Of a DNA stretch of 64,000 bases, positions 50,790 to 60,700 are shown one piece after another (positions within the stretch are counted from its first letter, which is position 1; each line of letters opens with the position of its first letter). This DNA comes from Leptolyngbya sp. FACHB-60 (GTDB lineage: Bacteria; Cyanobacteriota; Cyanobacteriia; Phormidesmidales; Phormidesmidaceae). The translations under genes and the position numbers were made by a program. The notes below the pieces were generated by a model. That model saw only the letters and a list, made by a program, of their open reading frames with translations. It made no database searches and was not told the origin of the DNA. The stretch spans positions 1-64,000 of the forward strand of contig NZ_JACJOX010000063.1 in the NCBI RefSeq assembly GCF_014695775.1. Reading direction: 5' to 3'.

Positions 50790-52346
50790 ATGACCCCCGA
50801 ATCCGACGCAATGCAGCCCTGGCTTTCGCTCAAGCGGCTTTTTCTGATTATTGTGACCGCCCTGGTAGGGCTGGTACTGGTGCAATCGCTGCTGAGTAGC
50901 TGGAATGAACCCCAAGTGGCGAGCCAGCTCCAGCTGTATCAAACCGATCTGCTGCTAGAGGGCAGCGCCTGGAAGGGAGAGGGGTTGCCCGAAGACCAGT
51001 GGCCGGCTATTCGCGCGGGACTGCTGGGTAAAGACCCCGTGGCCAGCGCCAAAGAGCAGTATGAAGAGGTGCGTGAGGGGGCAGTTGAGGGCATGGATCG
51101 CTGGCGATCGCAGACCGCGCCCGCTGTTTCCCTGTCCGATGAGACCAATGCGGGCAAGCCCCTGGCCCGGCGACTGCAAAACGCCCTTGACCAGCAGCAG
51201 GCGCTCATTCATCGCCTCGACCTGCGGCTGGGTCTAATGGACGCTTACCAGGGCCAGCCCGAGGCCGCCCTAGAGCGTTGGCAACAGGTGCGCGACAGCG
51301 ATACCGCCTTGGCTCCGGTGGTGCGCACCGCCGATACGCTGATTCGCCTCTGGCAAGACGGCGACGTGCTCCCTGAGGATGAAGCCTGGCTGGGGCAGGC
51401 GCTCAACGGTTGGTTTAAATACCGCGCCCTCGACCAGCTCTACGGGGTGGAAGGTCGAGCGGGCGATCGCGCCCAGCTCCAAACTCAGGAGCAAGAGACG
51501 GCCCAGGCCAAATTGGTCAAGCTAGCCCTGGTGGGCGCGTTGCCGACCTTGGGGGCGATCGTGGGCATCGGGCTGATTATTTGGCTGGTGGCCCAGCGGG
51601 TGCTGCGCGGCAGTCAGTCGGTGCTGCGCCAAAACGCTGGGCGCGGCTGGGAGATTCCCTGGACGGGCGAAATCATTTGGCAGGTGCTGATCGTTGGGTT
51701 TTTCTTTGTGGGGCAAATTTTGCTGCCCCTGGTGCTGGGCGGGTTGGGCTTTAGCAGCGGCAGCCTCAGCAGCCGAGGGCGAGCGATTTTTTCGCTGGTC
51801 TACTATCTGCTGATGGCGGCGGGGTCTTTGGCGGTGCTGTGGTGGTCGATTCGCCCCTACCGACCGGTGCCCAAGGAGATGTTTAGCCTCAAGCCGTCGC
51901 GCTCTGGGCTGCTGTGGGGGCTGGGGGGCTATTTTGTCGCCGTGCCGCTGATGTTTGGGGTGGCTTTGCTCAACCAGAAAATTTGGCAGGGGCAGGGGGG
52001 CAGCAACCCACTGCTGCAAACAGTGCTCGAAGAGCAGGATGGCGTAGCGCTGCTGGTGTTCTTTCTAACGGCGGCGATCGCAGCACCCCTCTTTGAAGAA
52101 TTTCTGTTTCGCGGCTTTTTGCTGCCCTCGCTGACTCGTTATGTATCGGCGGGCTGGGCGATCGGCCTCAGCGCCTTGATCTTTGCCGCCGCTCACCTGA
52201 GCCTGTCGGAAGTGCTGCCCCTGACTCTGCTGGGGGCGATTCTGGGGTTTGTGTATACGCGATCGCGCACGCTGATCTCCCCCATGGTGCTCCACAGCGC
52301 CTGGAACAGCGCCACCATGCTGGGTCTGTTTGTCCTCGGCGGCTAG
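50790..52346 (+). CDS. CPBP family intramembrane glutamic endopeptidase
   Basis: 518 aa. A cytoplasmic or lumenal helical N-terminal region (~35-235, TPR-like 'LRLGLMDAYQGQPEAALERWQQV') precedes eight or so membrane helices. The CPBP (CAAX-type) active site is 'EEFLFRGFLLP' (EExxxR motif), then 'AAHLSLSEVLPL' and 'HSAWNS'. The long N-terminal extension is common in cyanobacterial members. It may process membrane proteins; the substrate is unknown. Confidence 0.9.
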   Translation: MTPESDAMQPWLSLKRLFLIIVTALVGLVLVQSLLSSWNEPQVASQLQLYQTDLLLEGSAWKGEGLPEDQWPAIRAGLLGKDPVASAKEQYEEVREGAVEGMDRWRSQTAPAVSLSDETNAGKPLARRLQNALDQQQALIHRLDLRLGLMDAYQGQPEAALERWQQVRDSDTALAPVVRTADTLIRLWQDGDVLPEDEAWLGQALNGWFKYRALDQLYGVEGRAGDRAQLQTQEQETAQAKLVKLALVGALPTLGAIVGIGLIIWLVAQRVLRGSQSVLRQNAGRGWEIPWTGEIIWQVLIVGFFFVGQILLPLVLGGLGFSSGSLSSRGRAIFSLVYYLLMAAGSLAVLWWSIRPYRPVPKEMFSLKPSRSGLLWGLGGYFVAVPLMFGVALLNQKIWQGQGGSNPLLQTVLEEQDGVALLVFFLTAAIAAPLFEEFLFRGFLLPSLTRYVSAGWAIGLSALIFAAAHLSLSEVLPLTLLGAILGFVYTRSRTLISPMVLHSAWNSATMLGLFVLGG

Positions 52347-52358
52347 GGGGTGGAAGAT

Positions 52359-52406
52359 GTATAGGGTATAGGGTTTAAGGGTTGAGCATAACCCTATACC
52401 CTATAC
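52359..52406. repeat. 7-bp-period repeat with 17-bp perfect hairpin
   Basis: GTATAGG is repeated twice from 52359, followed by GTTTAAG and GGTTGAG. The arms 52359-52375 and 52390-52406 are perfectly complementary around a 14-base loop. It lies between two co-directional genes (stop 52346, start 52439) and shares its GTATAGG unit with the 8350-8408 locus. Confidence 0.7.
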
Positions 52407-52438
52407 CGTGAACCCTTTCTAGCCGCTATCATGACCCC

Positions 52439-53749
52439 ATGATCACCCTTCTCCACCTCTCCGACATCCACATGGGCAGCGGGTTTGCCCACGGTCGCCT
52501 CAACCCCGAAACCGGCCTCAACACCCGCTTAGAAGATTTCATCGCCGCCCTCACCCGCTGCATCGATCGCGCCCTGGCCGAATCGGTCGATCTGGTGCTG
52601 TTTGGCGGCGATGCCTTCCCAGATGCCACGCCGCCGCCGCTGGTGCAGCAGGCTTTGGCTCGCCAGTTTTGTCGGCTGTCGGCGGCGGGCATTCCCACCG
52701 TGCTGCTGGTGGGCAACCACGACCAGCATGCCCAGGGCTTAGGCGGAGCCAGCCTGTCGATCTATAGAACCCTCGGCGTGCCGGAGGTGGTGGTGGGCGA
52801 TCGCCTCGAAACCCACCGCATCAACACCCGCAGCGGCCCGGTACAGGTGGTCACCCTGCCCTGGCTGACCAAATCGACCCTGCTCACCCGCCCCGAAACC
52901 GAGGGCCTTTCTATGACCCAGGTCAACGAGCTGTTGCTCGATCGCCTACGGGTGGCTTTAGAAGGCGAAATTCGCCGCCTCGACCCGGCTATTCCCGCTA
53001 TTTTGTTGGCCCATGCCATGGTCGATACTGCCGCCTACGGAGCCGAGCGATTTTTGGCCACCGGGCGGGGCTTCAATATTCCCATGGCGATGCTGGCCCG
53101 CCCCTGCTTCGACTATGTGGCCCTGGGCCACGTGCACCGCTACCAGGTGCTCTGTGAACAGCCCCTGATGATCTATCCCGGCAGCATTGAGCGGGTTGAC
53201 TTTAGCGAGGAATCTGAAGAAAAAGGCTATCTACTGGTGCAGGTGAGTAAGGGAAACACCCAGGCCGAGTTTTGCTCCCTGCCCGTACGCCCATTCAAAA
53301 CCATCCAGGTAGATCTCACCAAGGCCGAACATCCCCAGGCTGGGCTTGAGCGGGCGATCGCCAAGGCCGACATTACCGATGCTGTGGTGCGCTGCCTCTA
53401 CACCCTGCGCACTGACCAGGTTGACCAGATCGATCAGTCAGCCCTAGAAGCGATTCTGGCCGACGCCCACACCTACACCCTGCAACCCGAGCTAAAGGCC
53501 CAAACCAGTCGCAGTCGCCTACCCGAACTGGGCACTGATAGCACCCTCGACCCGCTGGCAGCCCTCGGTACCTACCTGGCCAACCGCGAAGACCTCAACG
53601 ACCTGGCCGAAGGCATGATGGCCGCTGCCGCCGCTCTCATGGCTGACGAAACCGATATTGACCTGTCCTCTGAGACCGCCGATATCGACTTAGATGATCT
53701 AGATAGTCTAGTGCTCGAAGAAACTGCCCAGCAGCTGCGGCTGCTCTAG
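52439..53749 (+). CDS. sbcD: SbcD-like DNA repair exonuclease (metallophosphatase)
   Basis: 436 aa. Mre11/SbcD phosphoesterase motifs in order: 'LSDIHMG' (I), 'LVLFGGDAFPD' (II), 'LLVGNHDQ' (III), 'LLAHAMVD' (IV) and 'VALGHVHRYQ' (V). These ligate two manganese ions. SbcD normally works with the SbcC ATPase on DNA hairpins and ends. No sbcC gene is adjacent. The C-terminal ~60 residues are acidic and of low complexity. The start ATG is at the first Met of the fold. Confidence 0.93.
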   Translation: MITLLHLSDIHMGSGFAHGRLNPETGLNTRLEDFIAALTRCIDRALAESVDLVLFGGDAFPDATPPPLVQQALARQFCRLSAAGIPTVLLVGNHDQHAQGLGGASLSIYRTLGVPEVVVGDRLETHRINTRSGPVQVVTLPWLTKSTLLTRPETEGLSMTQVNELLLDRLRVALEGEIRRLDPAIPAILLAHAMVDTAAYGAERFLATGRGFNIPMAMLARPCFDYVALGHVHRYQVLCEQPLMIYPGSIERVDFSEESEEKGYLLVQVSKGNTQAEFCSLPVRPFKTIQVDLTKAEHPQAGLERAIAKADITDAVVRCLYTLRTDQVDQIDQSALEAILADAHTYTLQPELKAQTSRSRLPELGTDSTLDPLAALGTYLANREDLNDLAEGMMAAAAALMADETDIDLSSETADIDLDDLDSLVLEETAQQLRLL

Positions 53750-53832
53750 CGATCGCACTTAACCGATTGTAGAACCGCCCCTTGCAGTACCATTGAGCCC
53801 AGACCTTGAGCCCAGTGGAATTCTGTCTGCCC

Positions 53833-54798
53833 ATGAACGAGGGCGAGTACCAACGCCGCATTAGCTATCGCCTGTTGTTGACGACCTTGTGGGCGACCCT
53901 GCTGCTGCTAGCGGTGCAGGCCATTGGTGGATGGGCTAACCAGTCACTGACCCTGCTGGCCGAGTCGCTGCACACCCTGGTAGACGGGTTCAGCACTGTG
54001 CTCAGCCTGGTGGCGGTGACTTCGCCCCAGCGCCAGATGGGCCGCGAGGTGTGGGGCCACGGGCGCGTCGAGGTGGCAGGCACCCTGATTCTGTGTGCCT
54101 TTTTGGGCTTTACCGGGGTCAGTCTGGTGTTTATCGCTCTGCGCCAGGTGTTTAGCGGCCTGACTGGGGAGGCGATTCCTTTCCCCGTAACGATTGACCC
54201 GGCGGTGCTGCGGTTTACGGCGGCGATGGTGATTCTCAATGTGGCCCTGGGCATCTACGCGAGTTACCAGGCCCGTAGCCTCAGCAGCCAGGCTCTCAAG
54301 CTCAACACGCGCCACTTTTTAGCCGATGCCTGGTTGAGCATTGTCATGGTTGGGGTGCTGCTGGCCATTTGGCAGGGCCAGCGCTGGCTTGACCCAGTCT
54401 TTGCTCTGGTGCTGCTGCCCTTAGTGGGCCGCAGTCTGTGGCGAGTGTTGAATGACCAGCTGCCGATGCTGCTGCGCCCGACGGCGATCGCCCCCGAAGC
54501 CATCTCGCACATTGCTACCCAGGTGGAGGGTGTCACCCGCTGCACCCGTATTCGCTCCCGAGGCATGGTGGGTCGTCAGGTCTGGGTTGAGATTCACCTG
54601 GTGCTGCACCCCGAATTTGTGGAATCGGCAGAAACCATCGGTGAACAAATCGATGCCCATCTGCGCCAGCGCTACGGCCCCCTCCGCACCCAGGTCTGGG
54701 TTGAATCCGCCCGCCCCTATCAGGACGCGTTTATGGAGCCAGGAATGCCGAATTACCTGCCCCCCTCGTCGAACGGTGGCGGTGGTGACTGGGGCTAA
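53833..54798 (+). CDS. cation diffusion facilitator (CDF) family transporter
   Basis: 321 aa with six membrane helices and a C-terminal cytoplasmic domain (~205-300). The metal-site residues are in 'ESLHTLVDGFS' (HxxxD in helix 2) and 'HFLADAW' (HxxxD in helix 5), so the transport site is canonical, of the type that moves zinc, iron or manganese out against protons. ATG 53833 is preferred to a TTG at 53806. It follows sbcD by 83 bp. Confidence 0.92.
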   Translation: MNEGEYQRRISYRLLLTTLWATLLLLAVQAIGGWANQSLTLLAESLHTLVDGFSTVLSLVAVTSPQRQMGREVWGHGRVEVAGTLILCAFLGFTGVSLVFIALRQVFSGLTGEAIPFPVTIDPAVLRFTAAMVILNVALGIYASYQARSLSSQALKLNTRHFLADAWLSIVMVGVLLAIWQGQRWLDPVFALVLLPLVGRSLWRVLNDQLPMLLRPTAIAPEAISHIATQVEGVTRCTRIRSRGMVGRQVWVEIHLVLHPEFVESAETIGEQIDAHLRQRYGPLRTQVWVESARPYQDAFMEPGMPNYLPPSSNGGGGDWG

Positions 54799-54898
54799 AA
54801 AATTTTAGATGAGCGATTTTGGATTTTGGTCGGATCTGCCTGACTTAGCCAATGAACTAACCGGCCAACTCAATCGCAACTCCAAAATTCCTTTGCGT

Positions 54899-55525
54899 CT
54901 ACAGACCTGGAGTTGGCCCACTCTGCATCGGCCCTAGGTAGCGAGTCAGGTAGGGCGAAAACACTTCGTAAATCAGCGTCAACGGCTTGCCCCGGTGCCA
55001 AAATAGGTAGTGGCGGCCCCAGAACGGCCCAGTCTGGCCAAAGGCTTCTTCTAGGGCTGACGAGTCACCGTAGTAGAGGCCTTGAATGTCGCGATAAAGC
55101 TCGGTGCGCAGACGGGCCAGGCTGGCCCAGATGGGCAATGACTTATTTTGCAGATATTCATCGACGTGGCTGGCTTCCCACCAGGAGGCGGCGTAGGCGA
55201 GGCGCTGACCCGAGGCGGTGCGCAGCCACACCTGGCGGCGCAGGCGAGGGCCGGGCACCACGCGAATAATGTCGGGGGCACCGTCGAGATCCATGCCCAC
55301 TGGGGTCATGTCGATGACATCAACCTCGGTGCGATCGCGCGTCAACAACTGCAAATGGCGAGTGGGCGAGCCATCTCCTAAGAGTAAAATTTGCCAGGCA
55401 GGAGCCAGCTGATCGTGGGGCAGGCCCTTTTGCACGGTGGGCTGCCCTGCCTGCCAGAGGGGGGCAAGGGCGTGCCAGTCGCTGGGCACCGCTGGGTCAA
55501 TAATGGGCTGTAGGGCAGAAGCCAA
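54899..55525 (-). CDS. chorismate lyase of the cyanobacterial type (DUF98)
   Basis: 208 aa. 'WQILLLGDGSPTRHLQLLTRDRTEVDVIDM', 'PRLRRQVWLRTASGQRLAYAASWW' and 'LPIWASLARLRTELYRDIQGLYYG' match the DUF98 family, whose cyanobacterial members release 4-hydroxybenzoate from chorismate for plastoquinone synthesis. It is a distant relative of E. coli UbiC. The gene is divergent from the one at 55673. Confidence 0.88.
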   Translation of the reverse strand: MASALQPIIDPAVPSDWHALAPLWQAGQPTVQKGLPHDQLAPAWQILLLGDGSPTRHLQLLTRDRTEVDVIDMTPVGMDLDGAPDIIRVVPGPRLRRQVWLRTASGQRLAYAASWWEASHVDEYLQNKSLPIWASLARLRTELYRDIQGLYYGDSSALEEAFGQTGPFWGRHYLFWHRGKPLTLIYEVFSPYLTRYLGPMQSGPTPGL

Positions 55526-55672
55526 GGGCGTTACAAAAATTCATGGACTAATTCTATGCTATCGCGACAGCCCAGCCCTTTCCAGCCGAATCTGAAGAAT
55601 CGGCGCGGGCTACAGTGAATCAGTTCAAGCACGATGTCCATCAACAATATTCACTACTGGGAGTGCGCCCCT

Positions 55673-56092
55673 ATGGCGGAGGGAATCAAACTAGCGGTCA
55701 ACGGCACCCTGATGCGGGGGCTTGAGCTTAACCCCAACTTGCTCAATGTTGGGGCCACGTTCCTTTACGAGGCGGCTACCACCCCCCACTACCGGCTGTG
55801 GTCGATTAACGATGTGCATCCTGCCATGGTGCGAGTCAGCGACGGCGGCACTGCCGTAGCGCTGGAGGTGTGGCAGGTGCCCCCCGATGGGCTGGTGCAA
55901 GTGCTATTGCAAGAGCCGCCCGGCCTGAGCATTGGCAAAGTGCCCCTAGACACGGGCGAAACAGTGCTGGGGGTGCTGGGTGAACCTGTGCTGTGTGAAG
56001 GCCAGCGCGAGATTTCGATCTACGGCGGCTGGCGATCGTACTGTGCTGCCCTAGAGCGAGAGGCAGAGCCTCAGCCGAACCTGTCTCAGTAG
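55673..56092 (+). CDS. allophanate hydrolase C-terminal-like (AtzF-related) protein
   Basis: 139 aa. The whole protein is one domain: 'LAVNGTLMRGLELNPNLLNVGATFLYEA', 'YRLWSINDVHPAMVRV', 'VALEVWQVPPDGLVQVL' and 'GLSIGKVPLDTGE'. It matches the C-terminal domain of allophanate hydrolase (AtzF), a gamma-glutamyl cyclotransferase-like fold, but stands alone without the amidase domain. It therefore probably does not hydrolyse allophanate itself. ATG 55673 is used; the longer frame from 55634 adds 13 unlikely residues. Confidence 0.82.
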   Translation: MAEGIKLAVNGTLMRGLELNPNLLNVGATFLYEAATTPHYRLWSINDVHPAMVRVSDGGTAVALEVWQVPPDGLVQVLLQEPPGLSIGKVPLDTGETVLGVLGEPVLCEGQREISIYGGWRSYCAALEREAEPQPNLSQ

Positions 56093-56149
56093 GGCTTACG
56101 CCAAATCTGACTAGAGAAATTGGCTGAGCGGAGCATGCGGCTGTAGGCC

Positions 56150-56191
56150 AATAGGCTGGCAGGCTCAAACGTTCGAGCCTGCCAGCCTATT
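56150..56191. repeat. 42-bp near-perfect palindrome (family A, copy 2)
   Basis: Arms 56150-56170 and 56171-56191. The core reads GGCTC-A-AACGTT-C-GAGCC, with the same A/C mismatch as copy 1 at 686-737 and the same relative position. It lies between two convergent genes and has no T-run. Confidence 0.75.
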
Positions 56192-56244
56192 AACTAAATT
56201 CACACAGTTAACCTGTTCCCCAAACTTGAATTTGGGGTTGAGCC

Positions 56245-57675
56245 TTACTCCACCGTCAGCAGAAAACGGCCGCGGCTACCTGCCTCAAAACTGTTGACCA
56301 ACACCGTGTAGCGACCATCGCGGGGTAGTCTGACTGCCATTTCAGAATTGGTGGTGTTGGGGTTGGCGTCGTCGTTTTCGGCGAGGCGGTTGCGGCCTTC
56401 GAGCAAAATCAGGTAGGTGTCGAAGTCAGGGCTGTCTAGCCGCAGGCGCACCGTCTGACCGGCCCGGCCCTGAAAGCTGAATTCTTGGTAGTAGGAGCCA
56501 TCTTGCAGAGTGCGATCGCCCGGCCCCAGATTACCCTGCTGTCGCAGTGCCGCACTGCTCGGGGCAGTCTGGGCTGGGTTACCCTGACCGCCGCCCGTCT
56601 GGCTGAGTTGAAGCTGGTAGCGCCCCGACTCGCCCTGACCGTAGCTGTTGGCCAAAATAATGTAAGACCCGGTGTAGGGCAGCTGTACCGAGATGCGGGC
56701 GCTGCGATCGCCACCGCTGTCGTCATCTTGAATGGAGAAGTCGTCGCGATCGGAGGCCAGCAAAATCAGGTAGGGGTCAACCTCCTGGCTGTTCATGGCG
56801 ATGGTGACGGTTTGCCCCGCCTGCCCCTCAAACTGGTAGGGGTTGTAGAAACTGCCGTCGGGCAGCACGTTGCTGGTGTCGTTGAGCTGGCCTTGCACCG
56901 TGGCACCCAGAGCAATCGGCGCGGGTTCGCGGCTAGTGCGATCGGCGGGGGCTGAGGCCGTGGCTGTGCCCGATCGCACTGAGGCCAAAAATGTTTGCAC
57001 CGCGTCGGTGGGGATGGCAAAGCCAATACCCACGCTGCCGCCCCCACCGCCCGTGGTAAAGATCGAGGTGTTGACGCCGATCACCTGCCCGGCGCTGTTG
57101 AGCAACGGCCCGCCCGAGTTGCCGGGGTTAATGGCGGCATCGGTTTGAATGACGTTGCGATCGCGGTCAATGCGGCTGACAATGCCCACGGTGAGGGTGC
57201 CCTGCAACCCAAAGGGGCTGCCGATGGCAAAGGCGCTCTGCCCCACCCGCACTGAATTAGGGGGCGCTAGGGTCACCGTTGGCAGTCCTGTGGGGTTGCC
57301 TCGCAGGCGCACCGCCGCCAGGTCGAGCCGGTCTTGGCCATAGCCCACCACATCGCCCTGAAAGCTGCGGCCATCGGCCAGGCGCACCGTCACCACGCGC
57401 TCAGTGCCGACCACGTGGGCGTTGGTAAGAATTAGCCCGCTGGCGTCAACAATGCTACCGCTGCCGCCGCCGTCGCGGGTGGTAATGGCCACCACCGCTG
57501 GGCTGACCTGGTCGTAGACCCGAATCGTGGTGGTTTCATCAACAGGGGACTGAGCCAGCGCTGGGGTAGCCCCTAGCGGGGTAAAGCGGACGGGGGCGAT
57601 CGCCGTGATCCCCGCCAGTAGAGCCCCCAGGACTAACGAACCCGATGCCAATCGCTTCACTGCTGCCTGTGCCAT
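56245..57675 (-). CDS. exported trypsin-like serine protease with two PPC domains
   Basis: 476 aa. Signal peptide ~1-42 (cleavage after ALA-Q). The S1C peptidase domain (~50-235) has the triad H87 (TNAHVV), D118 (RLDLA) and S187 (NPGNSGGPL). Instead of the PDZ domain of DegP/HhoA there are two prepeptidase C-terminal (PPC) beta domains (~262-360 and ~375-476), each with 'GQTV...D(P/F)YL I L L' strands and an acidic 'DDD' or 'DDAN' turn. The linker is Ser/Ala-rich. It is probably a periplasmic or secreted protease in protein quality control or degradation. Confidence 0.9.
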   Translation of the reverse strand: MAQAAVKRLASGSLVLGALLAGITAIAPVRFTPLGATPALAQSPVDETTTIRVYDQVSPAVVAITTRDGGGSGSIVDASGLILTNAHVVGTERVVTVRLADGRSFQGDVVGYGQDRLDLAAVRLRGNPTGLPTVTLAPPNSVRVGQSAFAIGSPFGLQGTLTVGIVSRIDRDRNVIQTDAAINPGNSGGPLLNSAGQVIGVNTSIFTTGGGGGSVGIGFAIPTDAVQTFLASVRSGTATASAPADRTSREPAPIALGATVQGQLNDTSNVLPDGSFYNPYQFEGQAGQTVTIAMNSQEVDPYLILLASDRDDFSIQDDDSGGDRSARISVQLPYTGSYIILANSYGQGESGRYQLQLSQTGGGQGNPAQTAPSSAALRQQGNLGPGDRTLQDGSYYQEFSFQGRAGQTVRLRLDSPDFDTYLILLEGRNRLAENDDANPNTTNSEMAVRLPRDGRYTVLVNSFEAGSRGRFLLTVE

Positions 57676-57763
57676 ATAGTCCCTAAATACTCGTAAAAAC
57701 GCACTACCGAGTCGGCATGAGGTAGTACCCGATACCTACTATCTACTTAGCCTTCCCGTACTT

Positions 57764-60700
57764 TCAGGATATATCTCTGGGTAGAGGCGCACGGAGCTCC
57801 TCAGCCACTTTTGTGGCAGGCACTGTTGCGACCACCACCTGATTACGTCCCCTGGCCTTGGCCTGATAGAGAGCGTCGTCGGCAGCCTTTAAGACGTCTC
57901 TAGCGCGCAGGCCATGGTCAGGAAAGCTGGCCACCCCCAGTGAAGCCGACAGCGCATCGAGGGTAAGACCGCTATAGCTGACCTGGAGCAGGCTCAGAGC
58001 CTGACGAATCTCTTCAGCGCGTGCCAGCGTGGCCTCTGGCGGTGACTCTGGCAAAATCAGAAGCATCTCTTCGCCACCGTAGCGACAGGCCACGTCTGAG
58101 CCGCGCACGCTTTGGCGGAGAAGTTGCCCGACGGTTTCTAGCACGCGATCGCCCGCATCGTGGCCGTAGGTATCGTTAACCCGCTTGAAATGGTCAATGT
58201 CGAGCATAATGATGCCAATTGTGTGGCACTGGCGCTGGGCTCGCTGAACCTCTCGAATCAGCGTTTCTTCCAGATACCGGCGATTAAATAGTCCGGTGAG
58301 TGGGTCACGAATGCTTTGCTGCTGAAGGGTTTCGCGTAGGTACAGGTTGGCTAGCGCCAACGCGACCTGTTCAGCCACGGTGCGAGCCAATTGCTGCACT
58401 AACTCAGATGGGTCGGAGGTGCTGAGGTAAAACAGCCCCAGGGTTTGACTCTGGGCTAGCAGCGGAATGCAAAGGTTAGTCAAGATCTGGGTGCTTTCGG
58501 CATAGCCGCACCCTAGTCTCAGGCAGTCGAGACTTACCTGATGCAAACGCTCACGGCACAAAGCCGAACAGTCTAGGGGAATGAACTTTGGAGCCGGTGC
58601 CCGCTGTGCCCCCCAGGTGGCAACCTGCTCAACGCGATAATCGCCATCGGTCAACATCAAAATACCGCCGCTGCTGCCCGGAAACAGGGGCGCTACCAGG
58701 GCACCTAACGACCGGTAAGCATCGTTTACGGTTAGACAGGCCTGCAAAAAGTCGCTCATTTCACCCAGCAACTGCATTTGCCGGGTGCGCTGGTTGAGTT
58801 CGCCAACGTGGATGGCCAGCTGCTGATTCACCCGCTGGAGGTCATGCTCTGCCCGCTTGAGAGGTGTAATGTCGCTAAAGGTCACGGCAAAGCCATCGCC
58901 TAGCTTGACAGCCATGTTTTCAAACCAGGTGTCGAGGCCGTCATGGTTGTAGTGAAACTGACGCTGCGCGGGGTTGCCCGACTCGGTCACCCGCACGTAG
59001 AGGTCAAACAACCCGTCGGTTTTGTGACCTGGCAGTTCATCCAGCAGCCGCTTACCGATTAGGTATTCGGCGGTGCGGCCTACTATCTTACAAGCGGCGG
59101 GGTTGCTCAGCAGCCACTCAAAATCCACAATCACGCCCGACTCATCGCGCACCGCTTTAAAGACCATGATGCCGTCTAGAGAGCTATTGAGCACGCTGGC
59201 TAGCTGCATTTCTGAGGTTTGCAGAGCGGCCTGAATGGTCACCATGGCGGTCACATCCAGATGACTGCCCACCATGCGTATGACCTGCCCAGCGGCATTT
59301 TTTTGGTGAATGGCGCGGGAGAGAATGTGGACTGTAGAGCCATTTTTGTGGTGAAACCGCTGGGTAACCGAAAATTCTTCGACCCGGCCGCTGTTGTAAT
59401 CGTCAATCAAGTGCAGGGCAATGGCTCGATCGTTAGCAAAACTAACGGCTTCCCAAGCGGCCAAGCTGTTGTCTAGCTCGTGGTCGGCGTAGCCCAGCAT
59501 CGCCTTCCACTGGGGCGAGAAGTAGATGACTCCAGTCTCCAAATTCCAGTCCCAGTAGCCTTCGGCAGAGGCTTGGAGCACCAAATCGAGCTGGTCTTTA
59601 GTGCGTTGTAGCTCCAGTTCAGCCTGCATGCGATCGGTGACGTCTCGGGCCGCACCATAGACCAGGTGGCCTACAGGCACCGATCGCCACTCGATCCAGC
59701 GGTAAGAACCGTCGCGGCAGCGATAGCGATTGACGAAGTTACGAATCTCCTGCTGCTGGGTTAGCGACGAGAATGCTGCCAGAGTGGCACCTATATCCTC
59801 GGGGTGAACGTAATCGATGTATCGGGTGCCTTGCATCTCTTGCACTGAGTAGCCTAGGGTCTTTTCCCACTGGCCGTTAAGGCGGTGGAAGTAACCGCTG
59901 GTATTGCCAATGCAGAGCAGGTCTAGGGAAACTGAGAAGAAGCGATCGAGCTCTTCGGCGGTGGTCTGAAGCTGAAGCTCGATCTGCTTGCGATCGCTGA
60001 CATCGCGCACAATCACCAGGCATTGGTCCGGCCCGCAGGGGGCTAAACGCACTTCTTCGTAGCAGAGCTGACCATGCTTTTCAAACTGGTGTTCCCACGT
60101 CTGAAGCTCACCAGTGCTTAGAGCGCGCTCCATACGCTGAAGCTGGTAACGGAGTAAATCGGGGGGCAAGACCTCTGACAGATGGTTCTGCACTGCCAAA
60201 AAAGTACCTGCCGCCGCATCGGCAGGGGGCAAAAAGCTAAGGCAGGTGCCATCGCGCCCCACGCGTAACAGAAGGTCGGGAATCGCTTCAATAATGGCCC
60301 GGTTAGTAGCCTCACTCTGGCGCAGAATGATCGTGAGCTGCTGCTGGTGGATTTCGGCCTGCTTGCGTTCGGCGTCACGCCGCGCCTTTTCGCTGATGTC
60401 TTTGTGGGTGCCGATCACCCGCAGGGGCTTGCCATCAGCGTCCCGCTCCATCACCTTGCCGCGATCTAGGATCCACTTATAGCTGCCATCCTTGCAGCGG
60501 ATCCGGTATTCCTTTTGATAGACGGGAGTCTCGCCGTTAAAATGCTTTTCCAAGTCTGCATAGCATCCGGCCCTGTCGTCGGGATGCACCCGACTGTCCC
60601 ACTCGTCCAAGCTGGTGCCAATCTCGTCATCGGCATAGCCCAGCATGGCCTTCCATTGGTGGGAGAAAAATACCTCATTGGACTGGACATTCCGATCCCA

